A model generated the notes under the pieces. It had not been told where the DNA came from. It ran no database searches and was given only the letters and a program-made list of their open reading frames with translations. Shown here piece after piece: positions 51,800 to 60,043 of a DNA stretch of 64,000 bases. This stretch comes from Modicisalibacter luteus DSM 23508 (GTDB lineage Bacteria > Pseudomonadota > Gammaproteobacteria > Pseudomonadales > Halomonadaceae): positions 341,666 to 405,665 of the forward strand of contig NZ_KB899991.1 of the NCBI RefSeq assembly GCF_000378505.1, given 5' to 3'. A program made the translations under genes and the position numbers. Position 1 is the first letter of the stretch, and every line of letters starts with the position of its first letter.

Positions 51800-52373
51800 A
51801 GCGGAAATCCCACATCGCCGGTGGACTGGTTTCTGCGGAGAAGCTCACCGCGACTAGCTCACTTTTGGCTGTAACCACACCCACCATGACGTGGCGCAAC
51901 TGCAGCTTACCCTGCTCAATGGCCTCTCGGGTCAGCTTGTAGAACTCATGGCAGTAGCCACACATCGGATCATCGAATAGATACACATAGAGGGCGTCCG
52001 GATTTCTCTCAGCGATCCAGCCCTGCTTGCTACCTTCCAGGACCTTCCGTACGTTGCCGAGGTTTTCCTTGTACACCTGCTCGTAGAGGTGATCATCGCG
52101 GAGGTCCGACCCACCGCTATCCAGCAGGCTTCCCACGACGAGCTGATCCGACCCCGGGAACTGGTAGGCCGTCAGGTATTGCTGGTAAGGGCCTTCAAGA
52201 ATGAAGCCCGTCAATTGGCCAGCGTCGAAGGTCGACTGGACCGCGATCCCTTGCTTTGCCATTTCTGCTTTCACCCCAGTTGCTAACGCATCAGTGGCGC
52301 CGGCCGCCAATGCCGGGCTGGGGAAAACAGACAGGCGGCAATAGCCAAGGGGGTCGCCGGGTGTGCCTGGCAA
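51800..52373 (-). pseudogene. dsbG-like thiol:disulfide interchange protein, truncated at both ends
   Basis: The readable frame contains the DsbC/G dimerisation-type region (VQSTFDAGQLTGFILEGPYQ) and the thioredoxin motif CGYC in FDDPMCGYCHEFYKLTREAI. The N-terminal signal peptide (PLAIAACLFSPA) is in a different frame, so a frameshift near 52340 separates it. The C-terminal ~80-100 residues are missing, replaced by IS material near 51800. DsbG-like genes are common cargo of conjugative elements, but no other conjugation gene is recognisable here. Confidence 0.7.
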
Positions 52374-52381
52374 CGATGTGA

Positions 52382-52560
52382 AAGACCTTGCGCCGGCTGG
52401 GGCTCACCTTGAAAGAAACAGTTCCTGCGGCTGAACAGCAGCGTCCCGATGTGACCCAGGCAAGGCACGCCTGGGCTGAACTGCCTCATCTCGATACACG
52501 GCTGGTCTTTCTCGATGAACCCCAGGCCAGCATCCAAAAGGCTAATGGGCGCCATTTGAC
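52382..52560 (+). pseudogene. IS630-family transposase fragment
   Basis: TLRRLGLTLKETVPAAEQQRP, then DVTQARHAWAELPHLDTRLVFLDEPQAS, matches the start of the DDE domain of IS630 transposases (LGLTLKKK...AAEQDRPDV...RLVFIDE). The first catalytic Asp is present but the rest is missing, and a stop (TGA at 52379) precedes the fragment. Confidence 0.7.
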
Positions 52561-52804
52561 CGATGGGATCTCCATAGACGTTGCTCGAGCAGCCTGGCTC
52601 ACTGGGGACATTGGCGTGAGACATTGCGATAGTGTTCACTGTCCCAGGTGCTCCCTGTTCCCCTTGGCAGATGATCCTAGAGCTGACCGCCGCTGGCTCC
52701 TTGCTGGCACTATTCTTCAACGGGTGAAGCCGCCTAGGTTGTAGGCCTCGCCCAGCTCAGCTTGCAGATGTGCGCAGGCGCGAAATGATGGCGCGCCAGT
52801 CATC

Positions 52805-52832
52805 TGATACACTTCCAAAGTATCAATTGATA
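52805..52832. promoter_or_regulatory. palindromic operator region of the Xre-RES pair
   Basis: TATCAATTGATA (52821-52832) is a perfect 12-bp palindrome, and TGATAC (52805-52810) with GTATCA (52820-52825) forms an overlapping dyad, 17 bases before the antitoxin start. Xre antitoxins of this class autoregulate through such sites. Confidence 0.6.
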
Positions 52833-52848
52833 TGTTCTGGAGTGGGCC

Positions 52849-53301
52849 GTGCAAACCGCAATCAAAGAGTACCGACCGAAGGAAACCGCTCGGAAGGAGG
52901 ACTTCTGGAAGACCCTGGGCCTCCCCTCTCGGGGGCCAAAGCTGCACGAGGCGCTGAATGAGGGTGTCTCATACAAGGTCTACACCAAGCTCGCCGAGAC
53001 CTCTGGGCTGGAGAGCAAGGAGCTGGCAAGGTATGTGGTGATCTCACCTGCGACATTAAAGCGTCGAGCTGATGCGGGCCATTTCAAACCTGCCGAAGGT
53101 GATCGGCTGTACCGCTTCGCTGAGGTCTACAAGAGCGCTGTGGACCTGTTCGAGGGCGACAGAGCAAGAGCGAGGAGGTGGCTCCTCACCCCAGTGCGCG
53201 GGCTAGGTGGACGGCGTCCGGTGGAGATGGTGGCGACTACTGCTGGCTCTGAAGCGATACTGGATCTTATCGGCCGGCTTGAGCACGGCGTCTTCGCATG
53301 A
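52849..53301 (+). CDS. Xre-family antitoxin with ParS-like C-terminus (DUF2384), partner of RES toxin
   Basis: 150 residues from a GTG with GGAG upstream. The middle segment is an HTH-like region (GLESKELARYVVISPATLKRRADAGHF) and the C-terminal AEVYKSAVDLFEGDRARARRWLLTPVRGLGGRRPVEMV followed by LIGRLEHGVFA is the DUF2384/ParS antitoxin toxin-binding domain. It overlaps the RES gene by four bases (ATGA). Such pairs neutralise an NAD+-degrading toxin and bind their own promoter. Both genes look intact. Confidence 0.9.
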   Translation: MQTAIKEYRPKETARKEDFWKTLGLPSRGPKLHEALNEGVSYKVYTKLAETSGLESKELARYVVISPATLKRRADAGHFKPAEGDRLYRFAEVYKSAVDLFEGDRARARRWLLTPVRGLGGRRPVEMVATTAGSEAILDLIGRLEHGVFA

Positions 53302-53762
53302 GCACGGTGCGAGGCTACCGGCTCGTCAAACGGAAGTGGCTGAAGACAGCTTTTGATGGCGAAGGGGCGAGGCTGTATGGCGGGCGCTGGAACAGCAAAG
53401 GGAAGGTCTGCGTGTATCTCGCAAGCACGGAATCTCTGGCCATGCTCGAGTTGATGGTTCACCTGGAGGACAACCGGCTGCTGAAGGAATATGCTCTCTT
53501 AGAGGTAACGTTTCCGGAAGCCGGGCTAATGCGACTCCCAGATGACCTGCTACCAGACGACTGGAAGGCTGAGCCCGCGCCAGCCTCCACCGCAGAGGTC
53601 GGAGACGACTGGCTAGAGGATCAATCGAGCCTAGTGCTAGCCGTCCCAAGCGTCGTGGTGCCCCGAGAAACGAACTATCTGGCCAACCCTAACCATCCTG
53701 ACTTCGAGGTCTTGGCCAACAGTGCCCAGGAAATCGATTTCGCCCCGGATAAGCGCTTGTAG
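53298..53762 (+). CDS. RES-domain toxin (NAD+-depleting)
   Basis: 154 residues, the common single-domain RES size. The name-giving residues are present in order: Arg in GARLYGGRWNSKG, Glu in STESLAMLELMVHL, and Ser in DQSSLVLAVPSVVVPRE. The C-terminal NYLANPNHPDF is a hallmark. RES toxins degrade NAD+ by phosphorolysis or hydrolysis and stop growth when the Xre antitoxin is lost. Starts within the antitoxin stop codon. Confidence 0.92.
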   Translation: MSTVRGYRLVKRKWLKTAFDGEGARLYGGRWNSKGKVCVYLASTESLAMLELMVHLEDNRLLKEYALLEVTFPEAGLMRLPDDLLPDDWKAEPAPASTAEVGDDWLEDQSSLVLAVPSVVVPRETNYLANPNHPDFEVLANSAQEIDFAPDKRL

Positions 53763-53938
53763 AGTGGGGGTTCTGAGGTCTCGCCACTACCCTACCCTGG
53801 CGCCTGGTACTGTCTCGTTAACCGATTTTTGCCTACTACGGAGCTGGACAACTTCGCTCTCTACTCCAGCCGTTTCGTTATGTGATCGTATGCGTCCGGT
53901 GGGCATACCTTCCGCTGAGCCCGACTTCAAGACGGTAA

Positions 53939-54400
53939 GTGTCCACCTATTACGTAGTGGACACCTATCATGAGTGAGTTAAGTGTATTGGCGACGCCTC
54001 GGAAGCGCCGCCGAGCTCAAGGCCAGGATCGTCGAGGCGTGCCAACAGCCCGTCGCCTCAGTGGCCAGCATCGCGTTGGAGCATCCGCGGAATGCCAACC
54101 TGGCGCACAGATGGAACCGTGCTGCGCGTCGGAAAGAGCCGGTGAGTGTCACGCCGGCATTCATCCCGGCGCCGATGGCAAGCACCCCAGCGCCGGTGGC
54201 AACACAGTGGAGAGTGTCGAGTCCATTCGCCTCTCGATTCCGGGCGTCAAGGGAGCAATAACCATCGAGTGGCCAGTAGATGATGCCCAGGGTTGTCGGG
54301 CGCTGCTTCGGAATCTGCTGTCGTGATCCGTATCGACGAGATCTGGCTGGCCACCAAGCCGTTGGACATGCGCGCCGGCCCGGATACCGCTGTTCTGGTC
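53939..54400 (+). pseudogene. IS66-family remnant: frameshifted tnpA and start of tnpB
   Basis: GTGTCCAC and GTGGACAC at 53939-53964 flank a short spacer at the left end. TnpA is split over two frames: SAAELKARIVEACQQPVASV then ANLAHRWNRAARRKEP in one frame, and SVESIRLSIPGVKGAITIEW in another, ending at 54326. The TnpB start VIRIDEIWLATKPLDMRAGP overlaps that stop but is lost after about 25 residues. The element is inactive. Confidence 0.75.
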
Positions 54401-54867
54401 AAGTCAGAGCAGACACGTTCTCAAGCTACGGCTGCCAGTTTAACTTCCCTTCAAGTAGCCCAGGTGGAGCCGGCAACAAGTTGGCCGGTGCCATCCCTCC
54501 TGCATCGCGGTGCCACCGCGATCCCACCGGCGGCTATACATCACACGCCAAGGCTGCATCCACACTCGATAGTTCCTCAGCAATGCCTCCCAGAGCGCGC
54601 GCTTGGTCTCCCACTGATTGATGCTGCGCGGCCATGCGAACGCATCGGTGCCCGCCCCGTCTGTTCAGTACCCAGCCACGAGATCGCCCTATGTAACATC
54701 GAGATGTTGCGACGACTAATCGAATCTGACACTGCCGCGGCCTTCGAGTCGTTTATCTGTTTGAGTGTAATAGCACGGTGCTTCTGGAAGGGCTTGTGCG
54801 TTTCGAGCTGACCATGAGTGAGCTCGAGGCTTTCATACAGCTGTGCGTTGCAGTGCCCGACGAAAGC
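54401..54867. other. unassigned sequence between IS66 remnant and antitoxin pseudogene
   Basis: A minus-strand frame at about 54500-54630 reads INQWETKRALWEALLRNYRV and WMQPWRVMYSRRW, which looks protein-like, but I cannot place it in a family and it has no full gene structure. Probably more mobile-element debris. Confidence 0.3.
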
Positions 54868-55170
54868 TCAACGCCTCCGCTGCCCTGATTTGCTACCCGA
54901 GATATCTTTGAGCCCGCCTGATACGTACTTGTGCAGAACACTTGATACCAGAGACTGATAGGGAAGCCCCTCTTCCAAGGCACGACGCTAAAGTGCTTCC
55001 AAATCACGGTTCGAAATACGGATATTGATGCGTTTGTCTTTCCTAGAAAAATTTTCCGCCGCCTTGGCAAGATAGGCTCGGCGTGTGTTATTTAAATCAG
55101 ACTCGAACTTACCGTCTTCATAGGCTTCAAGAAGCTCTTGCTCTTCTCGATTTAGCTTAGTTTTACTCAT
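54868..55170 (-). pseudogene. BrnA/CopG-like antitoxin with premature amber codon
   Basis: The frame starts MSKTKLNREEQELLEAYEDG and carries the ribbon-helix-helix-like segment KRINIRISNRDLEAL, then TAG, then continues without frameshift as RRALEEGLPYQSLVSSVLHKYVSGGLKD to a stop at 54868-54870. In this family the interrupted position is usually Gln (LQ-x-A), so a single C-to-T change (CAG to TAG) explains the stop. It overlaps the upstream toxin fragment in ATGAGTAA. Confidence 0.7.
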
Positions 55171-55300
55171 CAGCTTGCCCCTTTAAATACTGTTTGAAGG
55201 CTCTACGACTGGGAATGATTGCCTTGAGAAAGATTTCTTCATCCTTTTCAACATAGGGCACCAGCCATGCATAATCATCGACCTTTACCACCACGGCCAT
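55163..55300 (-). pseudogene. BrnT-like toxin, C-terminal fragment
   Basis: 45 residues remain: VKVDDYAWLVPYVEKDEEIF, then LKAIIPSRRAFKQYLKGQ, the typical end of BrnT-like RNase toxins encoded before CopG/BrnA antitoxins. The N-terminal half, with the catalytic residues, is gone. Bases 55301-55367 hold nothing else. Confidence 0.6.
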
Positions 55301-55367
55301 AGTACTCGCCTTCTGGAACGAGGCCACCTTTTGTGAGCCCCTAGCGCCACCGGCTTTTCAGCCTCCC

Positions 55368-56096
55368 CTACAGACCCAAATAGGCTTTCTTGATCATGTC
55401 GTTACCTTGCAGCTCAGCGGAAGGACCATCCAGCACCTGATGGCCGTTTTCGAGCACATAAGCACGGTCGCTCACCTGCAAAACCTGTTTTACGTTTTGT
55501 TCAACCAGCAGTATGGGCATGCCGGTATCGGCCACACGGCGTATGGCTGCCATCACGTCCTTCACCAACAGCGGTGACAGGCCAAGGCTCGGCTCATCCA
55601 AAAGAAGCATTTTGGGCCCCAACATTAGCGCCCGGGCAATGGCCACCATCTGCTGCTGGCCCCCGGAGAGTTGAGCAGCCTTGTCGCGTGCATACTCTTT
55701 TAGATCCGGAAACAGCGCATGCACCCTTTCCAAATTTTCGTCCCGCTTGGCACGTGCCTGCGGCAGCGACGCCCCCAACAACAGGTTGTCATGCACTGTC
55801 ATGTTTCCGAACAGTTGTCGGCCCATTGGCACGTGAGCCAGGCCCAACCGAGCCATTTCGTGAGGTTTGCGTCCCGAGACTTCCTGGCCGTCGAAGTGGA
55901 TGGTGCCCCGCCACGGCTTAATCATTCCCGAGACGGCCCGCAGCATGGTCGATTTGCCACTTCCATTACCTCCAATCAGGCCAACCAGCTCACCGGCCCT
56001 GACCTTCAGCGAGGCATTGAATACCACCTTCAGGCTGCCGTAACCCAGGTCGACATTCTGGACATTCAGCACGCTGGGCGTCTGCTCTGTCATCAA
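55368..56096 (-). CDS. livF: LIV-type ABC transporter ATP-binding protein (LivF-like)
   Basis: 242 residues. Walker A is GGNGSGKST (about 37-45), signature LSGGQQQMVAIARALM and Walker B LLLDEPSLGLSP; the ending VLDGPSAELQGNDMIKKAYLGL is typical of LivF. Overlaps livG by four bases. One of two ATPases powering a branched-chain/amide uptake system with LivG, LivM, LivH and the binding protein at 58663. Last gene of the operon. Confidence 0.9.
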   Translation of the reverse strand: MMTEQTPSVLNVQNVDLGYGSLKVVFNASLKVRAGELVGLIGGNGSGKSTMLRAVSGMIKPWRGTIHFDGQEVSGRKPHEMARLGLAHVPMGRQLFGNMTVHDNLLLGASLPQARAKRDENLERVHALFPDLKEYARDKAAQLSGGQQQMVAIARALMLGPKMLLLDEPSLGLSPLLVKDVMAAIRRVADTGMPILLVEQNVKQVLQVSDRAYVLENGHQVLDGPSAELQGNDMIKKAYLGL

Positions 56097-56809
56097 TCTT
56101 CCCCCAGATAGGCGGTGATGACACGCGGATCCTCGATAACTTCACGAGGCAGCCCCTCGGTGATCACATGCCCGTTAGCCATTACGATCACATGGTCTGA
56201 GAGTTCGATAATCGCCTCCATGATGTGCTCAACCATCACAATGGTCAGGTCCTGCGCTGCCAACTCGCGGACAAAGCCGATCATTTCCTTGAGTGCCGGA
56301 GGGTTGAGCCCAGCCATCATCTCATCGAGAAACAGCACGCGGGGCTGAACGGCCAGCGCCTTGGCCAGTTCCAAGCGCCGCCGACGCGCCAGGTTGAGGT
56401 CCAGGGCGGGTTGGTCATGGCGATCCGCCAGGCCGACCTGCTCCAATACCTGCATGGCCAACTGCTCGGCATGGCGACGCTTGGGCTCACGCAGAAAGGC
56501 GGCAACCAGTACGTTTTCAAGCAGGGTCAATTCTTCAAAGGGGCGTTCAGTCTGAAAGGTACGCCCCATGCCGGCTCGGACCCTGGCATGGGGGGCTAGG
56601 TGTGTCACATCCTGGCCATGCAAGGCGATGCGCCCCGCCTTCAGCGGCACGAACCCGGTCAGTGCATTGAACAGTGTGGTCTTGCCCGCCCCGTTTGGCC
56701 CGATGAGGCCGAGAATCGTCCCCTGTTGCACATCGAGGGAGACATTATCGACCGCCACCACGCCACCGAACTGCACCGTGATGCCATCAGCTTTGAGCGC
56801 GCTTGGCAT
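56093..56809 (-). CDS. livG: LIV-type ABC transporter ATP-binding protein (LivG-like)
   Basis: 238 residues. Walker A GPNGAGKTT, the LivG-type GRTFQTERPFEELTLLENVLVA segment, a modified signature LNLARRRRLELAKAL and Walker B LFLDEMMAGLNP. It overlaps livM by 22 bases and livF by four. The signature motif has ALDLNLARRRRL in place of the usual LSYGxQRRLE; LivG signatures are often degenerate, but this one is further off than most. Confidence 0.88.
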   Translation of the reverse strand: MPSALKADGITVQFGGVVAVDNVSLDVQQGTILGLIGPNGAGKTTLFNALTGFVPLKAGRIALHGQDVTHLAPHARVRAGMGRTFQTERPFEELTLLENVLVAAFLREPKRRHAEQLAMQVLEQVGLADRHDQPALDLNLARRRRLELAKALAVQPRVLFLDEMMAGLNPPALKEMIGFVRELAAQDLTIVMVEHIMEAIIELSDHVIVMANGHVITEGLPREVIEDPRVITAYLGED

Positions 56810-57740
56810 AAGCCCTCCGGATCAAATAACGCGCCGGCTCACCAACGATCCCCCTGGGTAGGAACATCACCACTAGCATGATTAAGAGGCCGTAAATCAG
56901 CATGTTCGCCTCGGCGAAGGTGGTCCGGAATACCTCGCCCGATCCCACAACCAGAAGCGCGCCTACGCATGGCCCCCAGATAGTGCCACGTCCGCCGATA
57001 ATCGCGGTCAGGGCGATCTGTACCGAGAGCAACAGGTAGAAGATAACGTGAGGCTCAAGAAAAGAGAGAAAGATGGCGTAGATCCCTCCGCCGAGAGCGG
57101 TCAGCGCACCGGAGAGCATGAAGGCCTTGAGCTTCACGGTAGTAGGATTGATGCCCGAAGCCATCGCCGAGTCCTCGTCCTCCCGCACCGCCCGCAGTTG
57201 ATAGCCAAACTTGTTCCGGGACATGGCAATCACGGTAAGAACCGTCAATGCGGCGAAGGCCAATGCCAAGTAATAGTTAGTCTGCCGAGCAAAAAGGTCC
57301 AGGCCGAAGGGTTCCGGCAAACTCATAATGAAAACCCCGGTGGCCCCCCCGGTTAACCAGCCCTCATTGATAGCGACTAGGCGTAAGATTTCGGCAATGG
57401 CAATGGTAGACAGGGTGAAATAGGGGCCTGTTAGCTTGAAGGTCAGTCGGCCCCACAGGTAGGCCAACACTGCTGCCGCTACCAAGGCCATTGCTACTGC
57501 CCACCAAGGCGCGATCCCGTACTGCGAAGCGCCTACCGCCACGAAGTAACCGCCCAGACCCACGAAGCTGGCATGCCCCAGGCTCACCTGCCCGGCCCAC
57601 CCCCCCAGGATATCCCAGGCGGTGGCCCAGCCAGCGAACAGCAGCAGCGTAATGGCCACCGACAGATAACCGGGAAAGGCCTGGGGATAGAGGATCCCCA
57701 GCACGACCAGCCCGGACAGGATCAAGTAATGCCTGTTCAT
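56787..57740 (-). CDS. livM: LIV-type ABC transporter permease (LivM-like)
   Basis: 317 residues with about nine hydrophobic segments. The LivM landmarks are GWAGQVSLGHASFVGLGGYF near 48-67 and REDEDSAMASGINPTTVKLKAF, the cytoplasmic coupling loop. It overlaps livH by four bases and livG by 22. Forms the membrane channel with LivH. Confidence 0.9.
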   Translation of the reverse strand: MNRHYLILSGLVVLGILYPQAFPGYLSVAITLLLFAGWATAWDILGGWAGQVSLGHASFVGLGGYFVAVGASQYGIAPWWAVAMALVAAAVLAYLWGRLTFKLTGPYFTLSTIAIAEILRLVAINEGWLTGGATGVFIMSLPEPFGLDLFARQTNYYLALAFAALTVLTVIAMSRNKFGYQLRAVREDEDSAMASGINPTTVKLKAFMLSGALTALGGGIYAIFLSFLEPHVIFYLLLSVQIALTAIIGGRGTIWGPCVGALLVVGSGEVFRTTFAEANMLIYGLLIMLVVMFLPRGIVGEPARYLIRRAYAKRAQS

Positions 57741-58621
57741 ACACGCTTCACCGTTTTGCCGAATAAGCCCTCGGGTCGCAGTAGTAATACCAGCAGGAAC
57801 ACCAGCAGACCGTAGGCGTCACGGTAGTCCGAAGTAAGATACGAGGCGCCCAGGACTTCCACGACCCCGAGCAGCAAGCCACCGGCAATGGCGGCTCCGA
57901 TATTGCCGAGCCCGCCCAGCACCGTGACCACAAACGCCTTGAGGGTGAAGATCGCTCCGGAGAAGGTCGGGGTGGCAAACAACAGCGGAATCAGCACCAC
58001 ACCGGCCGTGACCGCCAAGGCCATGCCAATACCGAATACCACCGCCTCGATCCATCGTGTGTTGATACCCACCAGTTCGGCACCTAAACGATTATCCGCC
58101 GTGGCACGTATGGATCGGCCCAACTCGGTATGGTTGAGGATGGCGTACAGAGCGGTAATCACGATCAGCGTGGCCAGCCCGGCCAGCAGCAAAATCACCG
58201 AAAGGCTTATCTCCCCCAGCGACAGGGTGCTTGAGGCATAAGCCACGTGAACTGACTGGGGCTCGGCGCCGAAGGTCAGCAATAGGATGTTGCCGATGAC
58301 CAGCGCGAGTCCCAGGGTGACCAACAGCGAACTCTCGGGAGGTGCCTCTACCAGCCGGGACAACACCAAACGCTGCAGGATCGCCCCGGTCAGGAAGCCG
58401 AGCGGCATGGCGACAAGCAGCGTCAGGTAGGGGTCCCAGCCGAAAAGGGTATTAAGCAGCACCGCGCAATACATCCCCAGGATCACGAAGTCGCCATGCG
58501 CGAAGTTGATCGTCTTCATCACCCCGAACACCAGCGTCAGCCCCACGCCGATCAGGGCATAAACCCCGCCGATCAGTAACCCATTGGACAGGTTCTGCAG
58601 AAAGGAAACGTAGTCCAGCAT
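57737..58621 (-). CDS. livH: LIV-type ABC transporter permease (LivH-like)
   Basis: 294 residues with about eight hydrophobic segments. Family landmarks: GGVYALIGVGLTLVFGVMKTINFAHGDFVILG near 18-49 and IRATADNRLGAELVGINTRWIEAVVFGIG, the coupling loop. It begins 41 bases after the binding-protein gene and overlaps livM by four bases. Confidence 0.9.
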   Translation of the reverse strand: MLDYVSFLQNLSNGLLIGGVYALIGVGLTLVFGVMKTINFAHGDFVILGMYCAVLLNTLFGWDPYLTLLVAMPLGFLTGAILQRLVLSRLVEAPPESSLLVTLGLALVIGNILLLTFGAEPQSVHVAYASSTLSLGEISLSVILLLAGLATLIVITALYAILNHTELGRSIRATADNRLGAELVGINTRWIEAVVFGIGMALAVTAGVVLIPLLFATPTFSGAIFTLKAFVVTVLGGLGNIGAAIAGGLLLGVVEVLGASYLTSDYRDAYGLLVFLLVLLLRPEGLFGKTVKRV

Positions 58622-58662
58622 TGCGGCCTCTATGGTTATGCCACACCGACGCTAAGCTAAGC

Positions 58663-59850
58663 TCAGCGCTCATCCCAGGACGGTGTCGGGTAGCGAACTT
58701 TCTCGGCAGCCAGGTCGGCCGGAAACACGGTGACGTGCTCGCCATCCTGGATCTGCAACACAAGGCTGCGAATAGGATTTTGTCCCTGGAAGCCATCGAA
58801 GCTTTCGAACTTCACGTGCGTCACCGGCGTATCCAGATCGGTTTCGGCCAGCGCATCACGCACGTCACTGCGCTCCAAGGATTCGGCACGTTCCAGTGCA
58901 TCGGCGGCCACGCGCAGGGCAAGATATCCCTCTGCCTCGTAGAAGGTCGGCTCTTCACCGGTCTTGGCTTTGAGGCGCTGGTAAAGATCTTCGACACCGT
59001 CGCGCTGCACGTCCTTACTCCAGCTCACCACGGTGGCTACATATTCGGAGAGATCACCCACTTGATTGATGAAGCTCGGCAATGCGGCACCGGTATCGAT
59101 GGCCACGGCCTTGGCATTAAGGTTCACTTCGCGCAGCTGGCGGGCGATGGCTACGCCATCCTCGGCATAGGCGACGACATACAGCAGGTCGGGATCCTCG
59201 GCGCGGAAGCGGTTGAGGATCGGTCGAAAATCGAAGGTGCCTTGATCATAGGACGCGTTTCCTACGACTTCATAACCCCGCTCTTCCGCTAAGCGAGCGC
59301 CCTCCTTAGCCAACGACTCTGGCCAAGCGCCGTTGCCGTAAAGCATGGCGACGGTCTTTAAGCTGTCGTCGAAATTCTCGCGCAGGTAATCGAAATAATC
59401 GAAGTAAGTCTTGGCCACAATAGTGGAGTTATGCTTGGCACGGAACACCCAAGGGGAACCCGGCTTGGTGATGCTGTTATCGGCACTGCCAAGCACAATC
59501 AGCGGAATCTCCTTACGGGTCATGAGCTGCGCCATGGGGCCGGTGATGCTTGAGGCATAGGAGCCCATGATCAATGGGACATCCTGACGATTCAGCGACT
59601 CGACGGCCGCCAGAGCACTGCTGGCCTCGGAGCGGTCATCTTGTACCCGCAGGGAGATCGGCTCCCCCTTCACCCCACCGGCGCTATTGATTTCCTCCAA
59701 CGCCACTTCCATGCCTGCCTGGTAACGTTGCCCGAAGGCCGCGAATGCGCCGGAAAGGCTATTGATCACACCAATTTCAATATCTGCCAGCACGGGCTGG
59801 GTCATAAGTAGCCATGGGGCTACCGCAGTAGCCGCGAGTAGTTTTTTCAT
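58663..59850 (-). CDS. LIV-type ABC substrate-binding protein (peripla_BP family)
   Basis: 395 residues. A signal peptide (LLAATAVAPWLLMTQPVLA) precedes the mature start DIEIGVINSLSGAFAAFGQRY, the usual first strand and ligand loop of Leu/Ile/Val-type binding proteins. Other landmarks are GSYASSITGPMAQLMTRKEIP and YGNGAWPESLAKEGARL. Members bind branched-chain amino acids, amides, urea or other small polar solutes. First gene of the livHMGF operon and divergent from the amidase at 60044, so an amide ligand is likely (inference). Confidence 0.88.
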   Translation of the reverse strand: MKKLLAATAVAPWLLMTQPVLADIEIGVINSLSGAFAAFGQRYQAGMEVALEEINSAGGVKGEPISLRVQDDRSEASSALAAVESLNRQDVPLIMGSYASSITGPMAQLMTRKEIPLIVLGSADNSITKPGSPWVFRAKHNSTIVAKTYFDYFDYLRENFDDSLKTVAMLYGNGAWPESLAKEGARLAEERGYEVVGNASYDQGTFDFRPILNRFRAEDPDLLYVVAYAEDGVAIARQLREVNLNAKAVAIDTGAALPSFINQVGDLSEYVATVVSWSKDVQRDGVEDLYQRLKAKTGEEPTFYEAEGYLALRVAADALERAESLERSDVRDALAETDLDTPVTHVKFESFDGFQGQNPIRSLVLQIQDGEHVTVFPADLAAEKVRYPTPSWDER

Positions 59851-60043
59851 TGGCTTGCCTCGTTATTGTTGGACGGCTTCACAAATTTACGTCGACTTTT
59901 TCTTAGCATTTTCTTATCGACTAATCTTGTATATACCATGCCTCCAAGCGGACGCAAGGAAGCCTAAAAATACGGTTTTTGCCAGTTTTATTAGCCAAGG
60001 GCCGTATAACCTTCGACGAAAGCAATAAAATAGGAGCGGTCGT

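Noticed and set aside
52283..52720. Minus-strand 145-codon frame next to dsbG
   Set aside because: Its middle overlaps the plus-strand IS630 fragment in antisense, and only its last part corresponds to the dsbG signal peptide in a shifted frame, so it is not a gene of its own.
54293..54811. 172-codon plus-strand frame after IS66 tnpA
   Set aside because: Only the first ~25 residues match TnpB; the rest is unrelated low-quality sequence without a family, so it is treated as pseudogene plus debris.
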